From: Margaritifera margaritifera
Lineage: Eukaryota > Mollusca > Bivalvia > Unionida > Margaritiferidae
DNA length: 64,000 nt
NCBI GenBank assembly: GCA_029931535.1
Contig: JAQPZY010000909.1
Location: 397,001-461,000, forward strand
Direction of reading: 5' to 3'
Shown piece after piece: positions 12,440-25,829 of this stretch. The translations under genes and the position numbers were made by a program. Below the pieces are notes generated by a model. That model did no database searches. It was not told the origin of the DNA and saw only the letters and a program-made list of their open reading frames with translations. Position 1 is the stretch's first letter, and the number at the start of each line of letters is the position of its first letter.

Positions 12440-13430
12440 GTTTTCTCACATTTCATTTCATCAAACCAATAGCATTCAATGTAGTGTTTTCTTATGTCGT
12501 ATCATTCGTCTCGCAAACATATTTTATGTAAATGCTCATATTTTATTACACTATTTATGTCTCTATGCAAGATTTTGCGTGGAATAAGCAAAGCCAAAAA
12601 TGCAAAGTTGATGTATTCCATAATATGTCTATGTATGTGAGTGAAAAACAAACATATACATACAAACACACACACACTATACATATATACAGTTCTAGTG
12701 GGAAAGTTAAACGTGGCTAATATCTTGAGGAATATAAACCCTTCCCAATAAATGTACACATGTACTCCATTATTTATTATCAATTTTAACGGATGATGAA
12801 GCAGTTCTTTGTAAATGTATAGTGCTGGCTTGTAAAGGTAAAACAGGTTTGATATTTTGTATGAAAAATCGGGAGATCTTAAATTGGAAGTTGATAGTTG
12901 AAACTTAAAATCCCCATTTTTTATGATGTCATTTTTAAAGAAGACCATATTTATCGTTTTGGACCGTATTCTCAATTAAGTGGATATTAATTGCAAAAAT
13001 ATCACAATACGTGACAGGAATCTTAAAGGCTCCTGCTGAGAAGGTTTTTTTTGGATGATATGCATTTTAAAAACAGGTTTGGGTGATAAATTGTACCAAT
13101 TAAAATATTTTCGGCTTTACGGTTGGGTTCTCACAGAAATATTTAGCTGCTTTTTGAAACGAGCGTTGACTTTGTGTGCGAATGTCTTGTGGTCCAGACG
13201 TAAACGGAGCATTTTATTATTAAAGCATCAGCTATTTTAGTTTATTTTTTCTTTCTTTCTTGTTTTATCAGCGAAGCTTGGAATAGGACCTCTCCCCATC
13301 AACAACAAAACTAATATATATCTATGTATCTATCTATCTATCTATCTATCTATCTTCCCGGAATACTGTATAAACTGTAGAAAATTTCTGGGGAAAACAT
13401 TTCAGGCTAAAGCATATGCGTTTATGCTTC
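12440..13430. other. No recognised gene
   Basis: Contains a short CA run (12668-12680), a 19-base match near 13008-13026 to the repeat at 46.5 kb (minus strand) and an ATCT run at 13322-13352. The 157-codon minus-strand frame at 12502-12975 has no recognisable domain. Confidence 0.5.
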
Positions 13431-13436
13431 TGCGTA

Positions 13437-14215
13437 TTTGCAAGTGTGTGTCTTTTTCCTTACATGTATATGTGTCTTTATCTCTTGCATGTCTATATGT
13501 CATTTTGTCTTGCCTATGTATGTGTCTTTATGTCTTGCCTGTGTATGTGTCTTCTTGTATTGCCTGTGTATGTTTCTTTTCGTCTTGCTAGTGTATATGT
13601 ACCTTTTCCTGCTTGTCTGTGTATTTTGTGTCTTGCCTGTGTATATGTCTTTTCGTCCCGCCTGTGTATGTGTCTTTTTGTCTGGACTTTGTTTATGACT
13701 TGTCTGTCTATATATTATTGGCCTGTCTGCCTATGTATTTTGCATTTCGTCCTTTTTGCCTTGCATGTGTCTATATCTATTTCACCTGTGTCTGTGTAAT
13801 GTGTCTTGCTTGTTTATGTCTTTTTGTCTTGCCTGTGTATGTGTATGTTTGCCTTGCCTGTGTATGTATCTTTGTTCTGCTTCTTTATGTGTATCTAAGT
13901 CTTGCCGGTGTCTATGTTCATTTGTCTTGCCTGTATATGTTTTGTTGTCTTGCCGATATGTCTCTTGTCTTGCCTGTGTATGTATCGTTTTCTTCTGCCT
14001 GTATCTATGTCGTTTTGTCCTGTTTGTGTATGTGTATTTTTGTCCTGCCTGTGTATGTGTCTTCTTGTCTTGCCTGTTTATGTGTCTTTTTGTCCTGCAT
14101 GTGTATGTCTCTTTTCGCCTGTGTCTGTGTCATTTATCTTGCTTGTTTATGTATTTTTGTCTTGCCCGTGCCCTTTTTCTTTTGTCTTGCCTGTGTATAT
14201 GTCTGTTCGTCTTGC

Positions 14216-14264
<49 letters not shown>

Positions 14265-14305
14265 CTTGCCTGTGTATATGTCTGTATGTCTTGCCTGTGA
14301 ATGAC
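13437..14305. repeat. Minisatellite of about 26 bp, more than 30 diverged copies
   Basis: Copies of a unit like gcctgtgtatgtgtcttttt followed by gtctt, with variable spacing and an AT run inserted at about 14219-14262. All three plus-strand frames stay open for 86-216 codons and give Cys/Val/Leu-rich repeats. Because every frame is open, this reflects absence of stops in the unit, not coding selection. Confidence 0.9.
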
Positions 14306-14502
14306 GAGGCATAGGTATTACGTCTTCTGGGGCGACTGCGTCAGCATCGTCATCTATGTAAACAATCCGTTTCAAAGTTGTTTTTTAACATCATATATAT
14401 TCTGCATCAATTGCTGTATTCAACTGACACTTTGGTATTATACTACTATATACCTATAGTTTCCCAGCAGAGTTGAAAAGGAGCGTAAATTAGTTCCCAG
14501 AC

Positions 14503-14503
14503 T

Positions 14504-14579
<76 letters not shown>

Positions 14580-14580
14580 T
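14503..14580. repeat. GA microsatellite
   Basis: GA run with one AAA interruption near its end. Confidence 0.95.
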
Positions 14581-14819
14581 AAACAATCTTATATTTTGCG
14601 GTTAGTTTTCAACCTTACTATTATGATGTGCAAGGAGTTTGTCGTGCAACATCATACACTTGTAGATATTTGCCTAGCGAACTGTTTTATTCCTGCCATA
14701 CATAATTAGTCGTGATACACTCTACATTTATAGACATTACCCTTTCTCATATCTTTCTTTCTTTCATTCTTTATTTTTTCAACGCATGTGTATAGACATG
14801 TTCTACGTTTGAAGTATAT

Positions 14820-15270
14820 GTACACGACTCTAAGGTCCACATAAAACATGAAAAGATGAGGACAAACAATTTTTAAAACTACTCTGGGGTCCGCATGAAA
14901 CGTAAAAAGGATGAGGATATACAATTTTTAAAACGACTCTGGGGTCCACATGAAACGTAAAAAGGATGAGGATATACAATTTTTAAAACTACTCTGGGGT
15001 CCACATGAAACGTAAAAAGGATGAGGATATACAATTTTTAAAACTACTCTGGGGTCCACATGAAACGTAAAAAGGATGAGGATATACAATTTTAAAAACT
15101 ACTCTGGGGTCCACATGAAACGTAAAAAGGATGAGGATATACAATTTTAAAAACTACTCTGGGGTCCACATGAAACGTAAAAAGGATGAGGATATACAAT
15201 TTTTAAAACGACTCTGGGGTACACATAAAAAGTGAAAAGGATAAGGACATACAATTTTTAAAACGAATAA
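14820..15270. repeat. 55-bp minisatellite, about eight copies
   Basis: Central copies containing ctctggggtccacatgaaac and ggatgaggatatacaa are nearly identical at 55-base spacing (14940-15210). The outer copies at both ends are diverged, the usual pattern of unequal exchange homogenising the centre. Confidence 0.95.
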
Positions 15271-18200
15271 AGAAGTAAATAAATAAATAAAGACGTGCAC
15301 CAGGACGCAAACAAGTAATAGCTTTCCTTCAATCAAAAATGATATATACTGGGTTTCATGATACATCGCGAAAGTGAAAAACGACCCATGCGTCCTTCTT
15401 AACACAAATATCACGGTTCACTGGTTCCTTTTATTTTTCGAATAAACAAGAGATAGTATAGTAAACCAATGACCATATGAAACCAATATAATTTAACAGG
15501 TTAGAGACCTATAATTTCGTTCGTACTTTGCATTTGAGAACCTATGAATAATAATTCAGATCATACAATTGGATATCCGTTAATAATCATAATCCCTAAA
15601 AGATAATCTTTGCTTTGTTTTCAAAGTTACATCGATATGTTTTCTACAGAGACGCTCCTCGAAAGATACGGTGGTCCTACATTAGTTTGAAAAGACCATT
15701 TACACTCCAGACTTGTCTCATTTTGCTATAAAAGTGCAGACCTACCTCCGTATAACCAAAATACCTTATGTGGTAGGTCTGCTTGTATGCATGTTTGTCT
15801 GTCCGACTGTTCCATTACACACGCAAGCGAATAAATACACACACGCACATGGAGAAAATATTCAAATGGGGATTTTACATATGAATCAAAATAAATTGTT
15901 TCTCAATATTATAACATGTTGTAAAGTCCTTGAAAACTATTGTACAAGCCAGAGGGAAGTATGGATAAATAACTAATGAGCTGGTGACACGAGGTATTGA
16001 TATCTGTTTTCCGTAACCGTTACCCAAAGTGAAGACATTATACACAACGTCTAGTCAAGTGTAATATTCTTCAGAAATGTATTCGATTGTGTATTGATTT
16101 TTTAAATTGAATATCTTTATATTATCAGAACAGGTTTAGCCGATTAAAGGGCAGGGGGCACAGAAGGGGAAAATACCTTGGATAGAGTACAACGGAGACG
16201 TGGTTCCCAACTCATCCTTTATCGTCGGGTGTCTCAATCAAAAGTTTAATATTAACCTGAGAAAAGAATATGAACGCAGGGCAGAGAACTGCGGCAAGAT
16301 CATTGCTGAAGATGGTGAAATAAAATACTGGTGAAACACATATGGTTGAAGTTGATAATCACCAATTTGTGCATTTCATCCTTTCAAATATATAAGAAAG
16401 AAAGAACAGAGGCTCTAACATGATTTGATATGGGTTATCTGAGAATTAAAGTACCTCATTAGCCCTACAGGAGCTAGCACCCTCCCCAGCGTTGAATGTA
16501 ATGATTTTGCCCATAAATAAGGTTGAGATATGAAATGTAAGATGCAGTGAGTGCGCCTGCTTCCAGTTTCAAATGTTCGGTAGGGCACGACATTGTGAAC
16601 ACATCTTGGACTTCTGAATTTTTTTTTCTCTTAGCACCATACCCCCCCCCAAAAAAAACAAAAAAAAACAACAAACAATTAATAAGTAAAAAAAAAAAAA
16701 GGGATCAACTCCCCCCACCAAAAAAAATAGAGGTGATTAGATTGTAGTCCATAATTATAATCCACTTTTCTGTTGGTGTCTTGGAGATTCCGTCGTATCA
16801 GTATGATGTATATCGAGTTTTCTTCACCGTTCAATATTTATTTGCTTTACATGTTGTACCTTAAAGACATACGTGTAGATTATATAGAGTCAATAACGAT
16901 CGTCATTATTATGTGAGATTGAGCTGGTATACGCCATCGAATTAGATTCACTAATACCGATTTTTCTACGATAAGTGTAAACTATTTACCGTCTCTTTTT
17001 TTTTAGCATTAACCGTCTAACTTTCGTTCATTACACAGTAAGTTATTGACAATTTAAGCTAAGTAGTTTCAACGTCTGAGATCTTAACATGTAAAGGCCT
17101 ATTAGCTCAGGAAACACGCAGAAAAGAACAACATTATAATGGTCGGCAGACACCCATGTATGTGCTTATAGGTATCAGACCACTAATTATTTTACAGCCT
17201 GGGAACCAGTCTACAAAATAGAGTACTAAATCGTTGGAGATGCGACCATTGGCTAATAAATGGATTCAATTTTTCTTCATTATTAATTTCATAAACTTCA
17301 ATCTATGTGCTATAGTCGACAACAAAATATTTACTTTTATTTTGATATCCTGTATTTAATTTCCTTCTGACAAAATAGCTTATGGACTCTTGGTGTGAGG
17401 TTATTAGGTGCAGACGAGTGAACTTCCATGCATAGCAGCACGAGCCTCAAAAACATGCTGCGAAACACCTGTTTTTCAAAGCTCAAAAAATAATCTTAAT
17501 ATTTGCCGTATGCAATCTAATAATTTAGGCGCCTTATTCTGCTCGTATTGGATTTGATCTGGACGAAATAATGAGATCTTTTTTTTTAGGTGTACCAATT
17601 TGTTTATCAACCGCTTCACGCTATGGCGGTACAGGAGATACATGATGAACAAGGGCTGGATGCGGGGCATTGGGCAACACAATTATCATGATATCACCCA
17701 CATTATCAAGGACGATCTGGAAGTTTTCTCTGACTTGCTTGTGAGGTTGTACGTTTGTTTAAAGGTTGTTTTGTTTGATTATTAAATTTGTGTTCGGTTT
17801 ATTTTTGGATTGGATGCTTTCATATTTCAGTCAAATAATATTGATATCTAGAAAATATCTCCTAACTTTAAGGGCAGGGGTTCAAAACAGTTAGGTCACT
17901 AGAAATTGATAGTTAACATATGTTACTCATGGTCTATTATTGACCGAGAAAGGTGAAAGTAAGTTACTTAATCGTTTCAAACAAGGTGTGAATACTTATA
18001 TACCTATTGGTCAATTGTGTGGTATAGTGAATCATATGTTAATTAGTCTCTATCTACAGCTAATTAACTGTGACAGGTGATTCGTCAGGTGCTAAGCTTC
18101 ACCAGCTTGGTCTCTGTGTCAGGTAGCTTTCAATATCTAATAGCCAATTAGATCTTCTCAAGAAGCAACTTTCCACAATGACAGCTAAATTCGAATTTCA

Positions 18201-20040
18201 GAAAAGTGTATCCCGCTCTCTTTTACGGTGGGATCTCGGCTTTTGTTGAGTCTGTAGGGATCACTTCTAAAAATAAGCTCCTTGCTGCAACTGAATATGG
18301 CTTTTGACTCTTTCCTGGAATCAGTTATAGACCTAAAGACGATTTGTAACGATACATTTACCTGTTTGGTGGACGAGTTGCCAGCAGGTCTAATTTGACC
18401 GAGTTTGCTCTGTCACGAAATAGTTTCTTTTCACCGTTTTGCTATTACTGTTATATTCCAAGACAAAGGGCCGTGCTTACAAGTGGTGTGCGGGGAAGTA
18501 CGACATCTGACAACAAAATGATGGTAGACGTTGTCAAGGGCCTACCTCCATTTATGGTCCAAAATATAATATACACGGTTAGCCTAAACATCCAGATTCA
18601 CTTCTAAACCGCTATCGCTTTAATCCAGCGTGAGGTTCTCTCCATAATACCTTTTCTCTTCAGTTATTCTAGCCGAATTCAGAGGGTATACAGTCATGCT
18701 AAATCTAACTTTTTCGTTCAGTTACAGAAGTTAGGGTAGCTGACAAGTTAAATTTTGTTTATTCTGTTTATGAAAGGAAACTGCACGGTAAATGTGTAAG
18801 AATATTAAACAAAGAATATATGATGGTTAATATAAATATTTAAACTTAAGTGGACTGTATTTGTTCAATAGTAACTGAACGTTTGAGTACTAATTAAAAC
18901 ATACTGTTTGAATTAGTCACCTTTCCTTTGGGTACATTAGTCAGTTTCGAGACATTTTGATCGAATATAACACCCTGTCGCAAAATGCATTTAGTGAAAT
19001 TCTCTGACTTGCCCAGTTTGAAGATAGGAAAAATAAAGACGAAGAAGCATGCCAAATTAAGCTGTTTATTCGACAATATCTTAAACGCTTTTTTAACGAA
19101 ATTATTTGGCCAATAGAATTGTAAAGAAATTGCCATTTTTAATGACATATTGTCGTCAGAGAAATATTAGTCGACGAAATAAAAGTAACACCCTGTATAT
19201 ACGAACGACAATATCGGGCATTTCTTTATATTTGTATATTTGTATATCAAGACGTCTCCCCCGAATAATATAGCAGTATAGGTACAATGGTGCTGTAAGG
19301 GGAAGGATACTTACACCACGGCTCGATTGTTTGCCTCCCTCCCCACGTGTCACTTTATATATAGCTTAGCTAGATGTCTTTGCCATTGAATTCAGAAATA
19401 TATTTTTTATGATAATGCTTTGTCGATGTTACATGGATGTGAGACCTGAGGTTTTAGTTATGATACTGTAATTGAACTTGAGTGCACTTATTTATAATTG
19501 TATTTTAGCGATAAAGTACGCAACACTATATGTTGCATGGAGAGACCGGCATGATTCCAACGAGTATTTTTTATCAAAAGTTGAGCTGTTATATTTTGAG
19601 CTCAGCTTGTTGTTAAACAACTGAGCACAATTATCAAATTATTGTATGATACTATGTTACACAATGATGATGCAGGTATAATGGATTTACTTTTATTTGA
19701 CAAATTGTGTGTTATTTTGGATCTGAATATCGGACTAATGTATGGTTATCTAAATCATTAAATTCTCTGTTAATAGCTAAAAAAATATAGCCACAGTAAG
19801 ACTGAAAGATCAGTATATACAAACTTGGCAATCTGGTGTTTTTCGTTCCACTGACAGTAGAACGTATAAGCTGCTTACAGAAATCTTGGAATTTTGAAGC
19901 CTTGTTCACACGCATAGATCAAAAAAAAAATTTAATTCGTACAATGAATCGTATGTTTCCTATTGAAACGAAAAGGTGGCATAATTTGGATATAAAAGAC
20001 CAAATGTGAAATATATTAGAGTTAACTTTCCGAGATATGA
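15271..20040. other. Long gene-free stretch
   Basis: Nothing recognisable on either strand. A-rich and C-rich homopolymer tracts lie at 16618-16735 and explain the short Lys/Pro-rich frames there. Short frames at 17600, 18395, 18894 and 19156 show no domain, repeat or splice context. Confidence 0.45.
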
Positions 20041-20042
20041 CT

Positions 20043-20167
20043 ATCGAGGGGTCGGGAGTGGTAATTGTATTCGAGATTGAATTGAGTGGTAATTGTATTC
20101 GAGATTGAATTGAGTGGTAATTGTATTCGAGATTGAATTGAGTGGTAATTGTATTCGAGATTGAATT
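20043..20167. repeat. 28-bp minisatellite, four copies
   Basis: Four near-perfect copies of a unit containing ggtaattgtattcgagattg. Confidence 0.95.
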
Positions 20168-20284
20168 AAACTGCTCTTGATGGAATGAATGTCCGACAAC
20201 AGTTCCCAGATTATTTGAGCTTTGGATTGATTGATACGTAAGGGCTTTGTTGGCTTTGTTATGACTTATACCACGTTCTTCATC

Positions 20285-20570
20285 AACTTGCCGTATTACA
20301 CGTTATCTTGCCAAGATACAATAAATGGCCATGTTGTAAGTAATTACACGTTATCTCGTCAAGAGTGTAATAAAAATAAATGGCCATGTTGTAAGTAATT
20401 ACACGTTATCTTTTAAAGAGAGTAATAAATATAAATGGCATTGGTGTAAGTAATTACACATTATCTTGTCAAGAGTATATTTAATATAAATGGTCATTTT
20501 GTAAGTAATGGCACATTATCTTGTTAAGAGTTTAATAAATTGAATGATCATGTTGTAAGTAATGTGACTA
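20285..20570. repeat. Tandem repeat of about 60 bp, five diverged copies
   Basis: Copies share gtaagtaattacacgttatc and aataaatggccatgttgtaa, with drift and small indels between copies. Confidence 0.85.
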
Positions 20571-21346
20571 TGTTAGGTGGTTTAAAAAGTTTGAAGTTGT
20601 TCCCTTATACATTAATTCAATGTTGCATAGTTTACATTTTATGCTGCTCGTTTCTGTTACGAAATGCTGCCAAACTCGCTACGTAAACAAACAAATAATG
20701 GATGACGAATTTTCTTTTCGAATATTCGCAGAAAGGTTTCTAATTCCAGTGTTTGGTTATTCGTTTCAGCTCCAGCTGCCACAATAAGTGTCTTATCTCC
20801 TTTATCTCCTCATTTTCAGTTGATCTCATGAAAAGATATTTTGTAATTATTTTCCCCTGTGCCAGACACAGAAAAAGAAAACCCTATTTACAATTTGGGT
20901 TGTAAATTATAACCCCGTTTCAGACAGATCTTGAAATTCAAATTGCAACTGTCGAAACATGCATACTACCACTTACACATTGAAGACAACAAAGAAGCCA
21001 TCATGTTTCTTTCTCGTGAGCTCCTCCCAATATGTAGAGAAATGCCATACTAGGAGAACATATAATGATCAATTCAATCCGTAACCTATTCACGCTGAAA
21101 GTGTTGTTTAATTTCAGTCAAATGCAATACAAATGAGTTACATGGCAACACAATTTTGAATATTTTGTATGTTACGATAATTGCTTGTAAACGATCGAAA
21201 GCAATCATCCTTGTGGCTTGTGAACCTGACTACGCCATGGGTGGCGATTACGCTATGGGTGGTTCGATACTCTATCTATATGTCAAGCGCCACTAATTAT
21301 ATTACCATAACACTAGGACGGCTTTAAATTATTATATACTATTCTC

Positions 21347-21412
<66 letters not shown>

Positions 21413-22001
21413 TCTGATGGTGCCGCTGAATATGTCATGTACTCACAAAATATTAAGAAAATAAGAAACATCGTCTTCATTTTTAGTCACCCTCTGAAGA
21501 CCAGTTGTTCAATACCCACCTCTCCCCCTCCTCCAACCAAAACAAAGAAAGAAGACAAAGATATTGCCTCCATATTTCCTAAATAACTAGTTGTGTTAGA
21601 CCTAGCACAGGAGAAAGAGAGTGGCAGTAACTATTCAATAAACTCGATAAAATTTAACGAAGCTGTTGCGTATGACTGTGTATTTTTGATGGCACACTGG
21701 AAACAGCACTCACATGATCCTTTGTACGTAAGTATATTTTTATTTATTTAGATCGTTTGAACATAAAAGAGGCAACTATAAACTGATTCAAACACGCGCT
21801 TATTTGTTTATTTGCTTCCTTGTGTTGATGAAAATGTAAAAAATTCCTAAGGATATGTTAGTTGTCAGATTTTTCGACCGTGGTATGACTTATAAATAAT
21901 GTGTGACGCAAACTTCATGTGCAAGGAAAAGAGAAGCATTCTTTACAAACGGAGCATGTAATGTAACTTAATTTCCACACCTTGTCATCGCCGGACGCAT
22001 T
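20571..22001. other. Gene-free stretch with an AT microsatellite
   Basis: An AT run occupies about 21349-21410. I saw no coding homology. The stretch lies just downstream of the esterase C-terminal exon, where its 3' untranslated region would be expected. Confidence 0.5.
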
Positions 22002-22585
22002 TTAATTGATCCATGAATATGAAAAGAATCCATTCCTTAACCAGAAAATACATTCCACAGGATGGAATGCTGCAACTACCTTAGTTGATTGTGAAATTTC
22101 CGCCACACTTGATGGATAAGGAGACCAATTGGAAGTATATGGATGGCCATTAAGAACAAATGACATCACTTTTGATCGTCTATTGTTTTGAAACTCGACA
22201 TCTGAAAGAGATAACTGTTCTAACATTTGACCCAATCTTCCGAAAAATCCAATATTTCTATCGCGTGCATGGAATATAGAGAGGCATACAAATGAATTGG
22301 TTTTTTCATCGGTTTTGATGGCCAAGCTCTGACCACATAACGGTATATTGGAGACTTAAAGGACTCTGTGGCCACAAAACTTATATAGTCGGTGGCACAA
22401 CTGACTCTTACATCGCTTGTCATGGTGGTGTAGTGATATTCGTGTGCTATATAACCTGGAGGGTATAGCTCAAGAGCCATCGCTGCAATGTATCGAGGGA
22501 TTTTCTAACCAATTGTTTGTAGTCCTCCCAAGTAAAACCAGTAAAGTTTATCGTAGGATAAGATCGGCCTCTTGTGCGGTGCTAC
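22002..22585 (-). pseudogene. Type-B carboxylesterase, C-terminal exon, frameshifted
   Basis: Minus-strand exon opening after a good acceptor (ATATTTCAG at 22586-22594). It reads STAQEADLIL and then, in a shifted frame, NFTGFTWEDYKQLVR, typical of the segment leading into the C-terminal half of type-B carboxylesterases. A further shift leads to LELYPPGYIAHEYHYTTMTS, DVRVSCATDYIS and IYRYVVRAWPS. After another shift near 22,270-22,325 come GRLGQMLEQLSLSD and CIFWLRNGFFSYSWIN, ending at TAA (22002-22004). The order matches the family's C-terminus, where substrate-gate residues and the catalytic histidine lie; I could not place that histidine. At least three frame changes make it non-functional. 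It follows the 38.5 kb exon in strand and order, so I read it as the last exon of the same broken gene. Confidence 0.8.
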
Positions 22586-24512
22586 CTGAAATATTAAACA
22601 CTTTTAAGATTGACATATTTTTTCTGTTATTTCCTGTTGCAGAAACAACTTAAATTTTGCAAAGCAGAACATCTTAATTATTTTTTGCGCAAGAATGTCA
22701 ATTAAAAAATAGAAAACGTCATTGAGGTAGAATATAAAATATCGCGATACGTTAAGATTCCGCAATAAAAAAAAAAAAAACAATTGTGCATGATTGAAGT
22801 GAACACCATATTACGAAATGACACATATGCATCATAACCAGGCCCTACATTTAATGGATGATTAGAAAGGCACTTTGACCCAGTCATTTTTTTCGACGAA
22901 CGTGCACATATACAATTTTGACATCAGTAGTATAAATTCATAAATTCAAACCTGTTTAAAGCCAGTCATTTCTGCAATTTAAATATCGTATCCCTTTACG
23001 ATAACAGTTCCGGAGCACTCATATTTTTTCTTTTCTTCTTTTTTTTTAAAGGAAACAAATAACCCCAAGTCCGTGGACTATATTATATATTGGTGCTAGT
23101 TTGACACTAGCATACATAACCACACTTATGTTAGAGAAAGAATACTCAAATCCTTGGATCATAAACCGTTTATACTTTTCTTTAAAACAAAAATATCCCA
23201 TGGTCCTTGGGGCATAGCATACATTGCTGCTGTATTTGACATAAACATGCAGAAGCACTGGAATAGCTTTTTCGTGTTAAAATGCCGTAAGTTGTACGAT
23301 TTTGCTTGTGAGGATTTTTATGAATACCACTTACGAGTGACCCATTAATTGCTTATGTCTGTTATGAGGCGGTGAATTCAGCAAGGTTATATAATTTGGT
23401 ATGTTCTAGATTCAAATGTAGATACAGAAACATAGCAGAAAAGTTGCATTAAGTGCCAATAGTTCTAATTCAAAATACACTGTATAGAGTAAAACTATAA
23501 GAAACGATATTGCAGTAATTGGTTGAAATATAGAACAGCAGTATACCTATTGCTGATGTTGGGCACAGCCAACACTTTTTTCCTATCTTGTGGAATGAGT
23601 TTATTGCTCCCGAGTTATAGGGAATATGACATCAGATTTGTGCCAAGGGATTTAAGTAGACGTTAAAGTTCTATAGAACAAATTCACATGCCACATAAGC
23701 GATGTGATTCAGCGACATGCTGACTGATTTGAGGTAAGAAAACTGCGGCAACAACCCTCCCAGTTCACCGTCAGACTAAATTTGCTAGAGATGGTTTTTC
23801 CCAGAGAGTTAACAAACCAGAGAATGCAGATGGACTTTTGCTAATATTTACAGTAAATGTCAAAGGTCAAATTTTGTTGAACACATATGCAAACTAGTAA
23901 AAGATCTATTGAAAAATTTCTTACCTAAATAAATCAAAATCGTGAAATTTATATTGATTTATTTTTAACTTAAAAATATAAAACGAGTTAAAAAGAAACT
24001 GAAATTTGTCATACTTAAATAAATAAAAATAATGAGACTAATTTTGAAATTTTTCTCACTTAAATAATCAAAACAGTGAAATAGATTTCTGCAATTTGCC
24101 ATACATGAATAAATGAACACGGTGAAAATATCTAAACTCAAAGTTTTGATACATAAATATATCAAAATGAATACCTCCATAATTAGTGAAGTTATGCCAA
24201 ACAGTTTAAAAAACATAGAGCTATCTATACGTATTCAAACAAGAAACAAACTGAAACGTATGGATAAAATAAAATTTGAGGAAAATCATATGGGAAAGAC
24301 TCGGAGATTCATTTAGAAATTTAAAAAAAAATAATAAATGAGTATTGATTTTACCGCGGTAACAATCAAGATTTGTACGAAGTTAGTAATAACAGAGAAC
24401 CATATTTAATTTAGATCACCAGTAGAACAAATTATACAATTTGGTTAAGTGAGAGTCCAACTAGACTTAAATACTAGACTATTGAAGAGTCCCATCCTGG
24501 AAGGGATACAAG

Positions 24513-24515
<3 letters not shown>
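22586..24515. other. Intronic-looking stretch, no recognised gene
   Basis: Lies inside the inferred large esterase intron. An open segment at about 23059-23218 (+), containing GASLTLAYITTLMLEKEYSN, follows a pyrimidine tract and is mildly exon-like, but I cannot assign it. The rest is AT-rich. Confidence 0.4.

Positions 24516-24572
<57 letters not shown>
24516..24572. repeat. AT microsatellite
   Basis: Uninterrupted AT run. Confidence 0.95.
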
Positions 24573-24575
<3 letters not shown>

Positions 24576-24640
24576 CGAAATGGATATTGTCATTGTTAAT
24601 TCGACAATTCACAGACCAAATTTGAACTGAAACTAAGCGA

Positions 24641-25082
24641 AGTTAAAGATAGGTGTTGGAAAAGGATTGACTATTTAATATTGCAAATAGACAGGTTGCA
24701 AGATAGGTGTTGGAAAAGGATTGACTATTTAATATTGGAAATAGACAGGTTGCAAGATAGGTGTTGGAAAAGGATTGACTATTTAATATTGCAAATAGAC
24801 AGGTTGCAAGATAGGTGTTGGAAAAGGATTGACTATTTAATATTGCAAATAGACAGGTTGCAAGATAGGTTTTGGAAAAGGATTGACTATTTAATATTGC
24901 AAATAGACAGGTTGCAAGATAGGTGTTGGAAAATGATTGACTATTTAATATTGCAAATAGACAGGTTGCAAGATAGGTGTTGGAAAAGGATTGACTATTT
25001 AATATTGCAAATAGACAGGTTGCAAGATAGGTGTTGGAAAAGGATTGACTATTTAATATTGCAATTAGACAGGTTGCAAGCG
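24641..25082 (+). repeat. 54-bp minisatellite, eight copies, open frame
   Basis: Near-identical 54-base units read in frame as an 18-residue repeat, RCWKRIDYLILQIDRLQD. Because 54 is a multiple of three the frame stays open to 25205, giving a 174-codon frame whose unique tail starts LQALRGSSYIDLLE. Variation is slight: a few single-base changes such as the C/F, R/M, Q/E and I/L codon changes. The unit would form an amphipathic, charged helix, but nothing shows that it is expressed. It lies about 0.7 kb upstream of the Polinton polymerase on the same strand. Confidence 0.85.
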
Positions 25083-25272
25083 CTCAGGGGCAGCTCATAC
25101 ATAGATTTGCTTGAATGCGTTAGGAAACAAAAAGCCTTGCATGCACCTAAAAAGGTTCGTCGCTACTTTTTATACCCTGCAACCTACATTAAGTACAAGT
25201 TTTAGATAGAGCATAAACGTGCAATTTAGATATACACGGTAATTGGTTTCAACGTTGTCCATTAGGGACTGA

Positions 25273-25274
<2 letters not shown>

Positions 25275-25356
<82 letters not shown>
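25275..25356. repeat. AT microsatellite
   Basis: AT run with one CT interruption at 25325. Confidence 0.95.
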
Positions 25357-25359
<3 letters not shown>

Positions 25360-25829
25360 AATGAGTTTAATATATCTGAAAATGCATATGCTATATTTGT
25401 AAAAGGGGACATTTGTATAGAGACGTACTACATTAATCTTATTAGAAAAACTGAAATAATAAATTTTAATATTGGGCCCCAACGACTATAAATAATAGGG
25501 TACCACTTTGTTGGAATAAACGGTTGTTTTCTAGATTGTTGTCATCAGAGATAAACAATAAAAATAGTTTTGCTTGAATATTTTGTAATACTCCACAGAG
25601 AGGACACCTAGATGGAAATAATGTATAATGAAATCTCGGATGTAACATTTAAACACGATTTTCATTAATTAAAATTTCCGTATATTATGTATGGTAAATT
25701 CAAACGTATTATAGTGCCGAAGTATTTGGAGGTCTTGCTACAGCAAACGGACACGAAGTGCCCCCTCCACCCAAACAAATTCCCCATCCCCCCAAAAAAC
25801 GAAAAACAAAACAAAACAAAAACAAAGAA

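Noticed and set aside
12502..12975. 157-codon minus-strand frame, one of the longest not derived from repeats
   Set aside because: No recognisable domain, strongly AT-biased composition, no splice or promoter context; consistent with chance in AT-rich DNA.
25466..25648. Minus-strand frame with CPLCG as a zinc-binding retroelement tail
   Set aside because: A single C-x-x-C with no second pair and no flanking reverse-transcriptase blocks; too weak to call.
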